DNA of 36,536 nt, taken from the NCBI GenBank assembly GCA_947176765.1, contig CAMWRX010000022.1, forward strand, positions 1 to 36,536, in the 5' to 3' direction. The DNA comes from an uncultured bacterium (GTDB taxonomy: Bacteria; Bacillota; Clostridia; Oscillospirales; Oscillospiraceae). Every line of letters begins with the position of its first letter. The first letter of the stretch is position 1. The translations under genes and the position numbers were made by a program. Shown here in pieces: positions 8,361 through 15,484 of the stretch. The notes beneath the pieces are model-generated. The model searched no databases. It saw nothing but the letters and a program-made list of their open reading frames with translations, and had not been told where the DNA came from.

Positions 8361-8792
8361 TCAGTACTCCTCAGCATCTGCCTTTGTACGATGAACGGTT
8401 CCCTTGGGGTGCTGCGGCGGCGCATAGATAGATGAAAGCATCAATGGACACTTCCCGGCATTAAGAATGTTGTGCCATGTACCGCACGGCACAAATACTG
8501 CATCTCCCACACTGAGGTGGTGATAAACGTCCAGGTTTTCCCTACAAGGCCCCATTCGGACGAGAGCCTCTCCACCTTCCACTCGGATGAACTGATCCGT
8601 GTCAGAATGCATTTCCACTCCGATCTCGCCGCAGACAGGGATACACATCAGGGTCATCTGCAAATGACGGCCCGTCCAAAGCGCACTGCGAAAATTTTGG
8701 TTATGCCGCACCGCGCGCGGTATATTTACAACAAATGGATCACGCCCGTGATCAGTCTCACAGCTGTGCTCTACTGGATGATGAGAGTCCAT
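8361..8792 (-). CDS. Cupin domain protein
   Basis: A 143-residue single-domain cupin. The second cupin motif is intact, GDAVFVPCGTWHNILN (residues 96-111, metal-ligand His107). The first motif is reduced, with His62 and a following acidic stretch in MHSDTDQFIRVEGGEA. Cupins of this size are often isomerases, dioxygenases or sugar-binding proteins; the substrate is not readable here. I chose the ATG at 8792 because AAGGAG lies eight bases upstream; the frame extends to 8840 but without a ribosome binding site. It is convergent with the recombinase operon and divergent from the AlbA_2 gene, so it is a separate transcript. Confidence 0.8.
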   Translation of the reverse strand: MDSHHPVEHSCETDHGRDPFVVNIPRAVRHNQNFRSALWTGRHLQMTLMCIPVCGEIGVEMHSDTDQFIRVEGGEALVRMGPCRENLDVYHHLSVGDAVFVPCGTWHNILNAGKCPLMLSSIYAPPQHPKGTVHRTKADAEEY

Positions 8793-9271
8793 ATCATACG
8801 CTCCTTCCCATTTTCGGTACAATATTTTATGCCACTTCATGTGTCCCGGTGAATGGTGTTTAACACTCTCTGTTGAAAACTTTTAAGATACATTATATTT
8901 TTGAACAGTCAGTTCAACCAAAGGAACTTACCTTTTGATTCAATCAAGAAACAGATTTCTCCCTTATTAAAAGAACTGCTGACAAATACCAGGGTCATTC
9001 TGATAGTACTACTTACTGAAATCCGCCGTTTAAATCCACATGATTCAAATGTAATTCCTATTCCAAATTTCAGCAATACCTGCTATAATAGTTTCAAGAG
9101 GTCAGAAATGTGGCAGAGGATAAAAAACAAAGGTACCTTTGCCTATCCGATGGTCGTCCATGAATTCACCTCATGGCTTGCACCAGAACTTAAAATGCTG
9201 TTGTTGAAATTGTCTCTGTGTTCAAAATAGAATGGTTATGGTAAAAGGGCTATTTGTTGGGGGGAGCAAGT
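8793..9271. other. AT-rich intergenic stretch, possible gene remnant
   Basis: Nearly 480 bases separate the cupin and AlbA_2 genes. A frame from a TTG at 8901 to 9230 encodes 109 residues, of which the last 40 (from MWQRIKNKGTF) look protein-like. It has no good ribosome binding site and no family I recognise. It may be debris of a former gene. The promoter of the downstream AlbA_2 gene should lie in the last part of this stretch, but I could not identify a convincing -35/-10 pair. Confidence 0.3.
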
Positions 9272-10846
9272 ATGGATGATGTAACACTTCAAAAAATTGC
9301 ACTGTTAATTCAACAGAAGGCAGAGGGTGATTATTGGGACTACAAACAGAAATGGCACTCTGATAATGAGCGGTTGCTACATGACATACTTTGCTTTTCA
9401 AATACGATTCATGATAAGGATTGCTATTTAATTATTGGCATTTCGGATAATGGAGAAATTATCGGATTGACATCAGAAAGCCCGCACAGGAAAAACCAAG
9501 CTATGGTTCTGGATTTGTTATATAACACTGCTTTTGCTGGAGATTATACTCCAAAAGTCTCTGTAGAGTCTATTCAAATGCAAGGAAAAGAAATAGACAT
9601 ACTGACAATATATAATTCTTATAATGTGCCATTTTATCTGAAGAAAAAACCAGATAGATATAGATCCATTATGCCGGGATATATCTATTCAAGAATAGGA
9701 GATCGAAACACTCCAATAAATCAAAATAGTAATATTCAGCAAATTGAGATGCTCTGGAAAAAGCGACTTGGATTACTGAGTCCACCGCTAAAGCAAATCA
9801 TACTTAACCTAAAAAGCAAATCAGAATGGGTTCAGGAAGAAGATACCTATTTCTACATCAACAATCCGGATTTTAAAATAGAAGAAGGTAGGTGTACAGA
9901 TACTGGAGATAATTGGCGACCTGATCGCCCTGAATTTTACTCATATAATCAGATGAATATAAGGACTTCATATATAGAGTTAAGTGCAATTTATAGGCAA
10001 ACTATATTGCGAAGAATTGATGTTGTAATTTTAGACAGTGGGCGCTACATGACTCCTGTCCCAGATTGGGCGTTTATTCATAATTCCTCAGGACATTTCG
10101 AAGTGCTATATTCTTACAAATATATTTTAAAAGACAGTTTGGAATATGCTATTCAGCAGTTTTTGTATGACGATAAAAACGGAGAAGCAGTGGAAGCAAA
10201 AAGGCGGTTCGATGAGGTGGTCTTGTACTTTGAAAACGCAGTTGAGCAACAAGAATTTCATAACCACATAGAGAAAAAACCTGAAATTGTTTCTGATTAT
10301 ATTGCTGATGCAGCACTTGGAACTTATGTGATTGAATCTGAGGATCCCTTTGAGAAACAAGACGCAACAAAAAAGTTAATAGTAGCTTTTGCGTTCAAAC
10401 GCTATCTGTTTGATTACCGAAGAAGCAATTCTGGCGTTACAGTTAGAAGAATTGCCAGCATTCAACTAATTAACAGGCAACCGAGCGCATATTGTTCAGA
10501 TATTTTTGAGCATCGCCTAACTATAAACGCCAGTGGCTATATCCACCATTCTATGTATGCAAAGGATGATTCGAAGGCAAGGTTCCGATATGTATACCAT
10601 AGCACAAAATATTGGACACGAGATTTTCTGAATTATATTGAGCCCATATCGACTGACTGGGAAACTGACTACATTATAGAAGGTTGTGACCAAGATGAGT
10701 GGGAATGTATTATAAAGTATACAGATGGGATAAAGAAGATAATCAAAGGAAACACACCTCCACCAAATTATGATACCGTCGAATGGCGGATTGCACATCT
10801 CGCAAGATATAAAGTTAAGCCTTGGATATTTGGAACATATGGTTAA
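9272..10846 (+). CDS. AlbA_2 (Schlafen-type) domain protein
   Basis: A 524-residue protein. The N-terminal 150 residues fit the AlbA_2/Schlafen putative nucleic-acid-binding domain: WDYKQKWHS (22-30), then LLHDILCFSNT (35-45), CYLIIGISDNGEIIGL (51-66) and later a YIYSRIGDRNTPI segment. The remaining 350 residues match no domain I know and contain no Walker or nuclease motif that I can see. In bacteria, AlbA_2 proteins occur as regulators and in several defence or toxin contexts. The ATG at 9272 follows GGGGGAG; an upstream TTG at 9254 is unlikely. Base composition is much more AT-rich than the recombinase genes to the left and the lar operon to the right, consistent with separately acquired cargo. 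The cyclase-like gene follows after 53 bases. Confidence 0.75.
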   Translation: MDDVTLQKIALLIQQKAEGDYWDYKQKWHSDNERLLHDILCFSNTIHDKDCYLIIGISDNGEIIGLTSESPHRKNQAMVLDLLYNTAFAGDYTPKVSVESIQMQGKEIDILTIYNSYNVPFYLKKKPDRYRSIMPGYIYSRIGDRNTPINQNSNIQQIEMLWKKRLGLLSPPLKQIILNLKSKSEWVQEEDTYFYINNPDFKIEEGRCTDTGDNWRPDRPEFYSYNQMNIRTSYIELSAIYRQTILRRIDVVILDSGRYMTPVPDWAFIHNSSGHFEVLYSYKYILKDSLEYAIQQFLYDDKNGEAVEAKRRFDEVVLYFENAVEQQEFHNHIEKKPEIVSDYIADAALGTYVIESEDPFEKQDATKKLIVAFAFKRYLFDYRRSNSGVTVRRIASIQLINRQPSAYCSDIFEHRLTINASGYIHHSMYAKDDSKARFRYVYHSTKYWTRDFLNYIEPISTDWETDYIIEGCDQDEWECIIKYTDGIKKIIKGNTPPPNYDTVEWRIAHLARYKVKPWIFGTYG

Positions 10847-10899
10847 AAGTGTTTTAGATTAAATCAAAGCAGTTGAAAAGTGTTAGGAGATGACTATAT

Positions 10900-11598
10900 A
10901 TGGACAGGATTGCTACAGAGGAATACTTTATAGCATTTTTAGACGTCCTTAACTGTAAAAAGATCATACAGACTGACTCACACGATGTACACCTAAATCA
11001 AATCAGAAACATTTACACAAGTTGGAGACAGATTATAAATGAAAAGGATTTCGTATTCTCTCAAATCGAGCTTAAAATTTTCTCCGACAACATATTGCTT
11101 GCAATTAAAACAAGTTGTAACAGAGCTGCTGATCATATTTTGGAATGTGTGGCGGATATTGCAGAACATTTTTTGGTATGTGGTTATAAATTACGGGGTG
11201 GAATATGTAAAGGAAAACTTTACATTGATGACACATTTGTGTGGGGAGAAGGATTAGTTGACGCGTACAATATGGAAAGTACAGAAGCAAAATATCCACG
11301 TATTATTTTATCGGACGATGTTGTTAATTCTGCCTCAAAGCATATCGCAGATATTATGTTTTCAATAGATGCGGCCTATGATAATCGCATTTATTTAAAC
11401 TACCTGCGTGCATTTGGACGAAGTAAAGAGTACTGGATAGCAAAAATATCCGAAGCACAAAACAAACTAACTGCAGAGTTAGTTGCTCTTTCGACTCTGC
11501 CTGATGAAAGGATTATGGAAAAGCTGCGATGGTTAGAAACCTTTTTTGAAGAGAATCTCAGGTATTGGCAAGCAAAAGGAGAAAAACAGAAATGGTAA
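10900..11598 (+). CDS. Nucleotidyl-cyclase-like protein, first copy
   Basis: A 232-residue protein with the skeleton of a class III nucleotidyl cyclase palm domain: FIAFLDVL (Asp15), IFSDNILLAI (Asp63), LRGGICKGKL (98-107) and WGEGLVDAYNME (115-126), followed by IILSDDVV. In known cyclases the two Asp bind catalytic metals and the G...VxxA segment lies in the substrate pocket. Small stand-alone cyclases of this general form occur in Pycsar anti-phage systems, but I cannot show that this one makes a cyclic nucleotide. It may only bind nucleotides. The last 60 residues are a charged helix. It lies between the AlbA_2 gene and the SEC-C gene and overlaps the latter by seven bases. A second protein with the same motifs is at 20400-21203. 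Confidence 0.6.
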   Translation: MDRIATEEYFIAFLDVLNCKKIIQTDSHDVHLNQIRNIYTSWRQIINEKDFVFSQIELKIFSDNILLAIKTSCNRAADHILECVADIAEHFLVCGYKLRGGICKGKLYIDDTFVWGEGLVDAYNMESTEAKYPRIILSDDVVNSASKHIADIMFSIDAAYDNRIYLNYLRAFGRSKEYWIAKISEAQNKLTAELVALSTLPDERIMEKLRWLETFFEENLRYWQAKGEKQKW

Positions 11599-12182
11599 GG
11601 GAAACAACTCCACCTACAATAACGCCAGTTATTGTAGAACTCTGTAAATTCATTAATAAAGATATCCCACCGTTTTATGTTGATGTGATTCCGGAACCAT
11701 ATGCATTGCAAAATGAGTGCTTTCCAAATGTTCAGGCCAAAATTATGCGAGATGGCGGCACATATATTAATGGATGGACTATATGGCAATGGGGAAATGC
11801 CCTTATAGATGCTGAAGCACATAGCTTATGGCAATCAGATGATGGAAGATTAGTTGACATTACTCCTCATTCGTACGGCGAAAAGCGAATTCTTTTTGTT
11901 CCTGATACATCTGTAAAATTTGAAGGTGTAATTATCCCAAACAAAAGAGCACCATTAACTACATCTCCTACAATTGCGCGGCTAATTGATTTGTGTAATA
12001 CGAAAGATTATATATTGCAGCAGTCTGGTACAAGCAAAACATGCGCAATTCCGAAAGCATTGATTGATGAGATATTGAGACTGCAAATAGCGATCAGACA
12101 AGAGGTTTCGCAAAATGATTTGTGTCCATGTGGATCAGGGTTGAAATATAAAAAATGTTGTGGGCCATACGAACATATTTAA
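11592..12182 (+). CDS. SEC-C protein with possible transglutaminase-like domain
   Basis: A 196-residue protein. The C-terminus is a clear SEC-C zinc-binding motif, CPCGSGLKYKKCC (Cys178, 180, 189, 190), known from the SecA tail and many unrelated proteins. The N-terminal domain has Cys43 (NECFPNV), then AEAHSLW (His77) and LVDITP (Asp89). The order Cys, H-x-x-W, D-x-T-P resembles the catalytic triad of transglutaminase-like cysteine proteases; this is my inference from spacing and motifs. The ATG at 11592 has AAAAGGAG upstream and overlaps the cyclase-like gene by seven bases, so the two are translated together. It is the last gene of the three-gene unit. If the triad is real, it would be a candidate protease or cross-linking effector. 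Confidence 0.65.
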   Translation: MVRETTPPTITPVIVELCKFINKDIPPFYVDVIPEPYALQNECFPNVQAKIMRDGGTYINGWTIWQWGNALIDAEAHSLWQSDDGRLVDITPHSYGEKRILFVPDTSVKFEGVIIPNKRAPLTTSPTIARLIDLCNTKDYILQQSGTSKTCAIPKALIDEILRLQIAIRQEVSQNDLCPCGSGLKYKKCCGPYEHI

Positions 12183-12373
12183 TATTGATAGGCATTATTT
12201 GATGAAGCTAAGCTCGACCGAGACATAGTGGGCAAAATATCAAAAGAGTTTTGCTTGACACATTGTCATAATCCTCATATTGCGTGCCTGACGGCAGACA
12301 TCATTCCGCTACTTCTCCCTTCCCCACAAAGCCAGAAGGGAGTCTTTGCAAGTGCTCCATTTGTCGGGGTCAG

Positions 12374-12400
12374 AAAAGCATTTTTGCAACATTGAGCCAT
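12374..12400 (+). repeat. 27-bp repeat, copy R1
   Basis: First of three copies of a 27-bp motif (core GCATTTTTGC, then ACATTGAGCCAT). This copy differs from the other two by one base (A for C at the eleventh base of the core). It lies 191 bases after the SEC-C gene and abuts a perfect 14-bp stem at 12401-12434. It probably marks the right end of the first accessory island. Confidence 0.85.
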
Positions 12401-12434
12401 AACTCGACAGGTTTCGACAAAAACCTGTCGAGTT
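12401..12434 (+). terminator. Hairpin next to repeat R1
   Basis: A perfect 14-bp inverted repeat (AACTCGACAGGTTT with its complement) around a six-base loop begins directly after the 27-bp repeat. It looks like a terminator, though the T-run after it is weak (ACTTTAT). Confidence 0.65.
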
Positions 12435-12587
12435 ACTTTATATGCGTCAAGAAAAATTGCAACGTACAGCAACTTTTGTCCATTGCAATGATGGTTTATC
12501 TTTGCCACAGAGCGAAATTTCCCTCATATGTATAAGTAAAGGAATTTACAACATCATCATTTTTAAAGCCCTTGACGCTCCAATCTC

Positions 12588-12616
12588 TTGACAAACTATA
12601 CTTACAACTGTATAAT
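12588..12616 (+). promoter_or_regulatory. Strong promoter of the lar operon
   Basis: Consensus TTGACA (12588-12593) and TATAAT (12611-12616) with a 17-base spacer, 172 bases upstream of the first gene of the operon. It is the best sigma-A-type promoter in the window. Confidence 0.8.
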
Positions 12617-12648
12617 GCATTTATAATATTGGTTTTAGCCAATGAAAG

Positions 12649-12741
12649 GGCGCCGTAGCGCCTAACTTTTTAGTTTCCTGTTTTATCGTGTGTCTGTAGG
12701 CATACAATTTTCCCATGAAGGGGAGGTTGTGTGCCTTTTTT
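12649..12741 (+). promoter_or_regulatory. Leader with two stem-loops, possible attenuator
   Basis: Between the promoter and the first lar-operon gene lie a short GGCGC/GCGCC stem (12649-12662) followed by CTTTTT, and a longer stem GGCATACAA/TTGTGTGCC (12699-12735) followed by seven T. Both are downstream of the transcription start and look like terminators, so readthrough must be allowed somehow. This fits attenuation or an unknown riboswitch; I recognise no known riboswitch consensus. Confidence 0.5.
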
Positions 12742-12788
12742 GATACACAGATAAGGCCAGGAGCGAAAACTGATAAGGAGGAAATGAT

Positions 12789-13157
12789 ATGGCGTGTTTT
12801 CTGGTTTCCGCCGCGGAAGCGGCCGTCGTGACCGCCGCGGAAAAGGCCGTGGCAAAAAACGGCGCAGCCCAGGAGGGGTGTATCCCCTTTACCCAAAAGC
12901 TGAAATGGTTGTCCAATATGCTCTGGGGTGGCTCCGCACTGCTGGCGTTCGAGCACGTGTGGCACGGTGAAGTGGTGCCCTGGTTTCCGTTCCTGACAGC
13001 AATGAGCAGCCCCGCCGACACGGCGGAGATGCTGGCTGAGATGGGTTCCATCGGGGTGACCATGGCAGCGCTGATCACCGCCGTCTGGGGCGGTATGGTG
13101 CTGGTCACCAATTCCATAGAGAAGAAAGCTCTGCAGGGCGGCCCAGCGGTGCAGTAA
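12789..13157 (+). CDS. Small membrane protein of the lar operon (first)
   Basis: A 122-residue protein with two likely membrane segments (about residues 41-57 and 87-107) and an alanine-rich N-terminal helix. Between the segments are FEHVWHGEVVPWF and an acidic stretch. I recognise no family. The ATG at 12789 has AAGGAGG eight bases upstream and the promoter at 12588. It is followed after 12 bases by a second small membrane protein. By position it might take part in nickel or substrate handling for the pincer cofactor pathway, but nothing in the sequence proves this. Confidence 0.75.
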   Translation: MACFLVSAAEAAVVTAAEKAVAKNGAAQEGCIPFTQKLKWLSNMLWGGSALLAFEHVWHGEVVPWFPFLTAMSSPADTAEMLAEMGSIGVTMAALITAVWGGMVLVTNSIEKKALQGGPAVQ

Positions 13158-13169
13158 GGAGGCCCCTTT

Positions 13170-13487
13170 ATGACATTACTGATTGCAGTGTTTGCCGCCG
13201 TGATCTCCACCTTGGTGTGGTACAAGAGCGCCGCTGCCCGGGAACTGAAGGTGGGTGTGCTGTGCTGGATGTTCTGGGGTGCGTCCTTGATGTGGCTGGG
13301 CGATGCCATCTTTGAATACATGGAGCTCCAGGCAGAATACTTTACCCCCGACCCCGTAGATATGCTCAACGACGCGTTCCTTGGCTTGTCCGTGGTAGCC
13401 TTGGCTATGATCATCTGGATCGTGGTCCTGCTGGTCAAGGATCCCAAGGGTGTAGTCCGGGAGCGGCTGTTCACGAAAAAAGCATAG
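13170..13487 (+). CDS. Small membrane protein of the lar operon (second)
   Basis: A 105-residue protein with three likely membrane helices (about residues 1-17, 28-48 and 68-89) and a basic C-terminal tail ending in FTKKA. The family is not recognised. It has an AAGGAGG ribosome binding site eight bases before the ATG and follows the first membrane protein closely, so the two are probably partners in one membrane complex. A stem-loop at 13495-13532 separates it from the enzyme genes downstream. Confidence 0.75.
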   Translation: MTLLIAVFAAVISTLVWYKSAAARELKVGVLCWMFWGASLMWLGDAIFEYMELQAEYFTPDPVDMLNDAFLGLSVVALAMIIWIVVLLVKDPKGVVRERLFTKKA

Positions 13488-13494
13488 TAGCAGA

Positions 13495-13532
13495 AAGAAG
13501 CGGCTTCGCTTAGATGAGCGAGGCCGCTTCTT
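13495..13532 (+). terminator. Intercistronic stem-loop within the lar operon
   Basis: AAGAAGCGGC pairs with GCCGCTTCTT (with an inner extension TTCGCT/AGCGAG) just after the second membrane protein. There is no proper T-run after it (AATAAAAA), so it may be a partial terminator or an mRNA-stability element that separates the expression of the membrane genes from DUF3842-larEBC. Confidence 0.5.
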
Positions 13533-13553
13533 AATAAAAATGGCGGTGATTGT

Positions 13554-13991
13554 ATGAATATTTTGGTGATCGATGCACAGGGCGGGAAGATCGGCAGACA
13601 GATCGTATCTTCTGTCAAGGAAGCCTTTCCCGATGCGACGCTCACTGCGGTGGGAACCAACGGCATGGCCACTTCTGCCATGCTGAAGGCGGGTGCGGAT
13701 CAGGGAGCTACCGGGGAGAACGCCGTGGTGGTTGGATGCCGGAACGCAGACGTCATCATCGGCCCCATCGGCATCGTGATCGCGGACGCCATGCTGGGCG
13801 AGGTCACGCCTGCCATGGCCGTGGCCGTGGGGCAGAGCCGCGCCCGGAAGATCCTGATCCCCATCAGCCACTGCAACAACTTCGTGGTGGGTGTGTCGGC
13901 CCAGAGCCTTGGCAAGCTGGTGCAGGAGGCCGTTGCCCAGATCGACCCGCTGGCCGAACAGGAAGGAGCTGCCGGAAATGACATTATCTGA
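13554..13991 (+). CDS. DUF3842 family protein
   Basis: A 145-residue protein beginning MNILVIDAQGGKIGRQIV, a dinucleotide-fold-like strand-loop-helix (VIDAQGGxIG), followed by GTNGMATSAMLKAGAD and the glycine-rich GPIGIVIADAMLGEVTP. This matches DUF3842, a small family of Firmicutes proteins without a known function. The glycine-rich loops suggest nucleotide or cofactor binding. It overlaps larE by 14 bases in another frame, so it belongs to the pincer-cofactor operon. Its presence here makes a role in nicotinate-derived cofactor chemistry or storage plausible; this is inference from context. Confidence 0.85.
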   Translation: MNILVIDAQGGKIGRQIVSSVKEAFPDATLTAVGTNGMATSAMLKAGADQGATGENAVVVGCRNADVIIGPIGIVIADAMLGEVTPAMAVAVGQSRARKILIPISHCNNFVVGVSAQSLGKLVQEAVAQIDPLAEQEGAAGNDII

Positions 13992-14730
13992 TTTTTTTGG
14001 CAGCACTCTCAACGCTGCTTTGGCCTTTTCCGGCGGTGTGGATTCCGCCTATCTGCTGTATGCCGCTATTCAGTGCGGTGTAAAGGTGCGGGCGTACTAT
14101 GTGAAAACCGCCTTCCAGCCCCAATTTGAGCTGGATGACGCCCGGCGTCTGGCCCGGGAGCTGGGCGCTGATATGCGGGTGCTGACGCTGGACGTGCTGG
14201 CAGATCGGATGGTCGCCTCCAATCCCCCGGATCGGTGCTATTTCTGCAAAAAGAGGATTTTCTCTGCCATTGCGCAGGCCGCAAAAGCGGACGGTTTTGA
14301 CACCCTGCTGGACGGCACCAACGCCTCCGACGACGCGGGGGACCGCCCTGGTATGCGGGCCCTGCGGGAGCTGTCGGTGCGCTCGCCCCTGCGGGAGTGT
14401 GGGATGACCAAGGCGGAAGTCCGCCGCCTGTCCAGGGAGGCCGGGCTGTTCACCTGGGACAAGCCCGCCTATGCCTGTCTCGCCACCCGCGTCCCCCCCG
14501 GGGAGGAGATCACAGCCGACAAGCTCCGGAAAACCGAACTGGCGGAGGGCTTCCTGTCCTCTCTGGGATTCACCGACTTCCGAGTGCGGCTGCTGGACGG
14601 CTGCGCCCGGATCCAAGTGCCGGAGGGACAGTTCCCACAGTTTTTGGAGAGGCGGGCGGAGATCCTGGACAAGCTGAGCGGGCTGTACCGGGGTGTCCTG
14701 CTGGATTTGGAGGTGCGGGATGGATCGTGA
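13978..14730 (+). CDS. larE: LarE, pyridinium-3,5-biscarboxylate mononucleotide sulfurtransferase
   Basis: A 250-residue PP-loop ATPase. The ATP pyrophosphatase motif SGGVDSAYL is at residues 18-26. The protein adds sulfur to the biscarboxylated nicotinate mononucleotide precursor of the nickel-pincer nucleotide. Cys167 in YACLATR corresponds to the sacrificial Cys176 of the Lactobacillus plantarum enzyme. Two more cysteines form CYFCK (Cys87, Cys90). The three together match the cluster-binding set described for non-sacrificial [4Fe-4S]-type LarE proteins, so this one may be catalytic rather than single-turnover. The ATG at 13978 lies in the end of DUF3842 with AAGGAG upstream; its 3' end overlaps larB by 11 bases. 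Confidence 0.92.
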   Translation: MTLSDFFGSTLNAALAFSGGVDSAYLLYAAIQCGVKVRAYYVKTAFQPQFELDDARRLARELGADMRVLTLDVLADRMVASNPPDRCYFCKKRIFSAIAQAAKADGFDTLLDGTNASDDAGDRPGMRALRELSVRSPLRECGMTKAEVRRLSREAGLFTWDKPAYACLATRVPPGEEITADKLRKTELAEGFLSSLGFTDFRVRLLDGCARIQVPEGQFPQFLERRAEILDKLSGLYRGVLLDLEVRDGS

Positions 14731-15484
14731 CATGAAACAGATGCTGGAGTCGGTGCGGGACGGGGCGCTGTCGGTGGATGACGCACTCTTACGGCTCAAG
14801 CGCCAGCCCTTTGCGGACATCGGCTTTGCCAAAGTCGATCTGCACCGGAAGCTCCGTCAGGGCGCGGCAGAGGTGATCTACGGCGCAGGGAAAACGCCGG
14901 AGCAGATTATCGGAATTTTGGACGTGATGCGGCAAAACGGCCAGAACACTGTGCTCATCACCCGTTTATCCGAGGAGGCGGCGCGCATCGTGGCCCAAGC
15001 CCACCCCATCGACTACCATCGCGATGCCCGGGCGGCGATTTTGGGCGGTTTCCCGGAGCCGGACGGTCTGGGGACTATCGTGGTTGCCACCGGCGGCACC
15101 AGCGACATACCCGTGGCCGAGGAGGCGGCGCTTACCGCGCAAGTCCTGGGCAACCAGGTGACGCGGCTCTACGATGTGGGGGTGGCGGGGCTCCATCGGA
15201 CGCTGGCCCACCTGGACGAGATCATGGGCGCCAGCGTCATCATCGCCATCGCGGGCATGGAGGGGGCGCTGGCCAGCGTTATCGGCGGGCTGGCAGACTG
15301 TCCCGTCATCGCGGTACCCACCAGCGTGGGCTACGGCGCGTCCTTCCAGGGGCTGTCCGCGCTGCTGTCCATGCTCAACTCCTGCGCCAGCGGCGTGTCC
15401 GTGGTGAACATCGACAACGGATTTGGCGGGGGCTATCAAGCCAGCATGATCAATCATATGGAGCGCAAGGGGGTTAAACCGTGA
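14720..15484 (+). CDS. larB: LarB, nicotinate-nucleotide carboxylase/hydrolase
   Basis: A 254-residue protein whose C-terminal half is PurE-like (VATGGTSDIPVAEEA, VGVAGLHR, AIAGMEGALASV). The conserved MLNSCASG segment carries Cys222, equivalent to the Cys proposed to bind the pyridinium ring in L. plantarum LarB. LarB carboxylates NaAD at C5 and hydrolyses it to the biscarboxylated mononucleotide, the first step of nickel-pincer nucleotide synthesis. The ATG at 14720, inside the end of larE, is preceded by TTGGAGG; the upstream in-frame start at 14693 lacks a site. It overlaps the GTG start of larC by four bases. Length and motifs are normal for the family. Confidence 0.93.
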   Translation: MDRDMKQMLESVRDGALSVDDALLRLKRQPFADIGFAKVDLHRKLRQGAAEVIYGAGKTPEQIIGILDVMRQNGQNTVLITRLSEEAARIVAQAHPIDYHRDARAAILGGFPEPDGLGTIVVATGGTSDIPVAEEAALTAQVLGNQVTRLYDVGVAGLHRTLAHLDEIMGASVIIAIAGMEGALASVIGGLADCPVIAVPTSVGYGASFQGLSALLSMLNSCASGVSVVNIDNGFGGGYQASMINHMERKGVKP

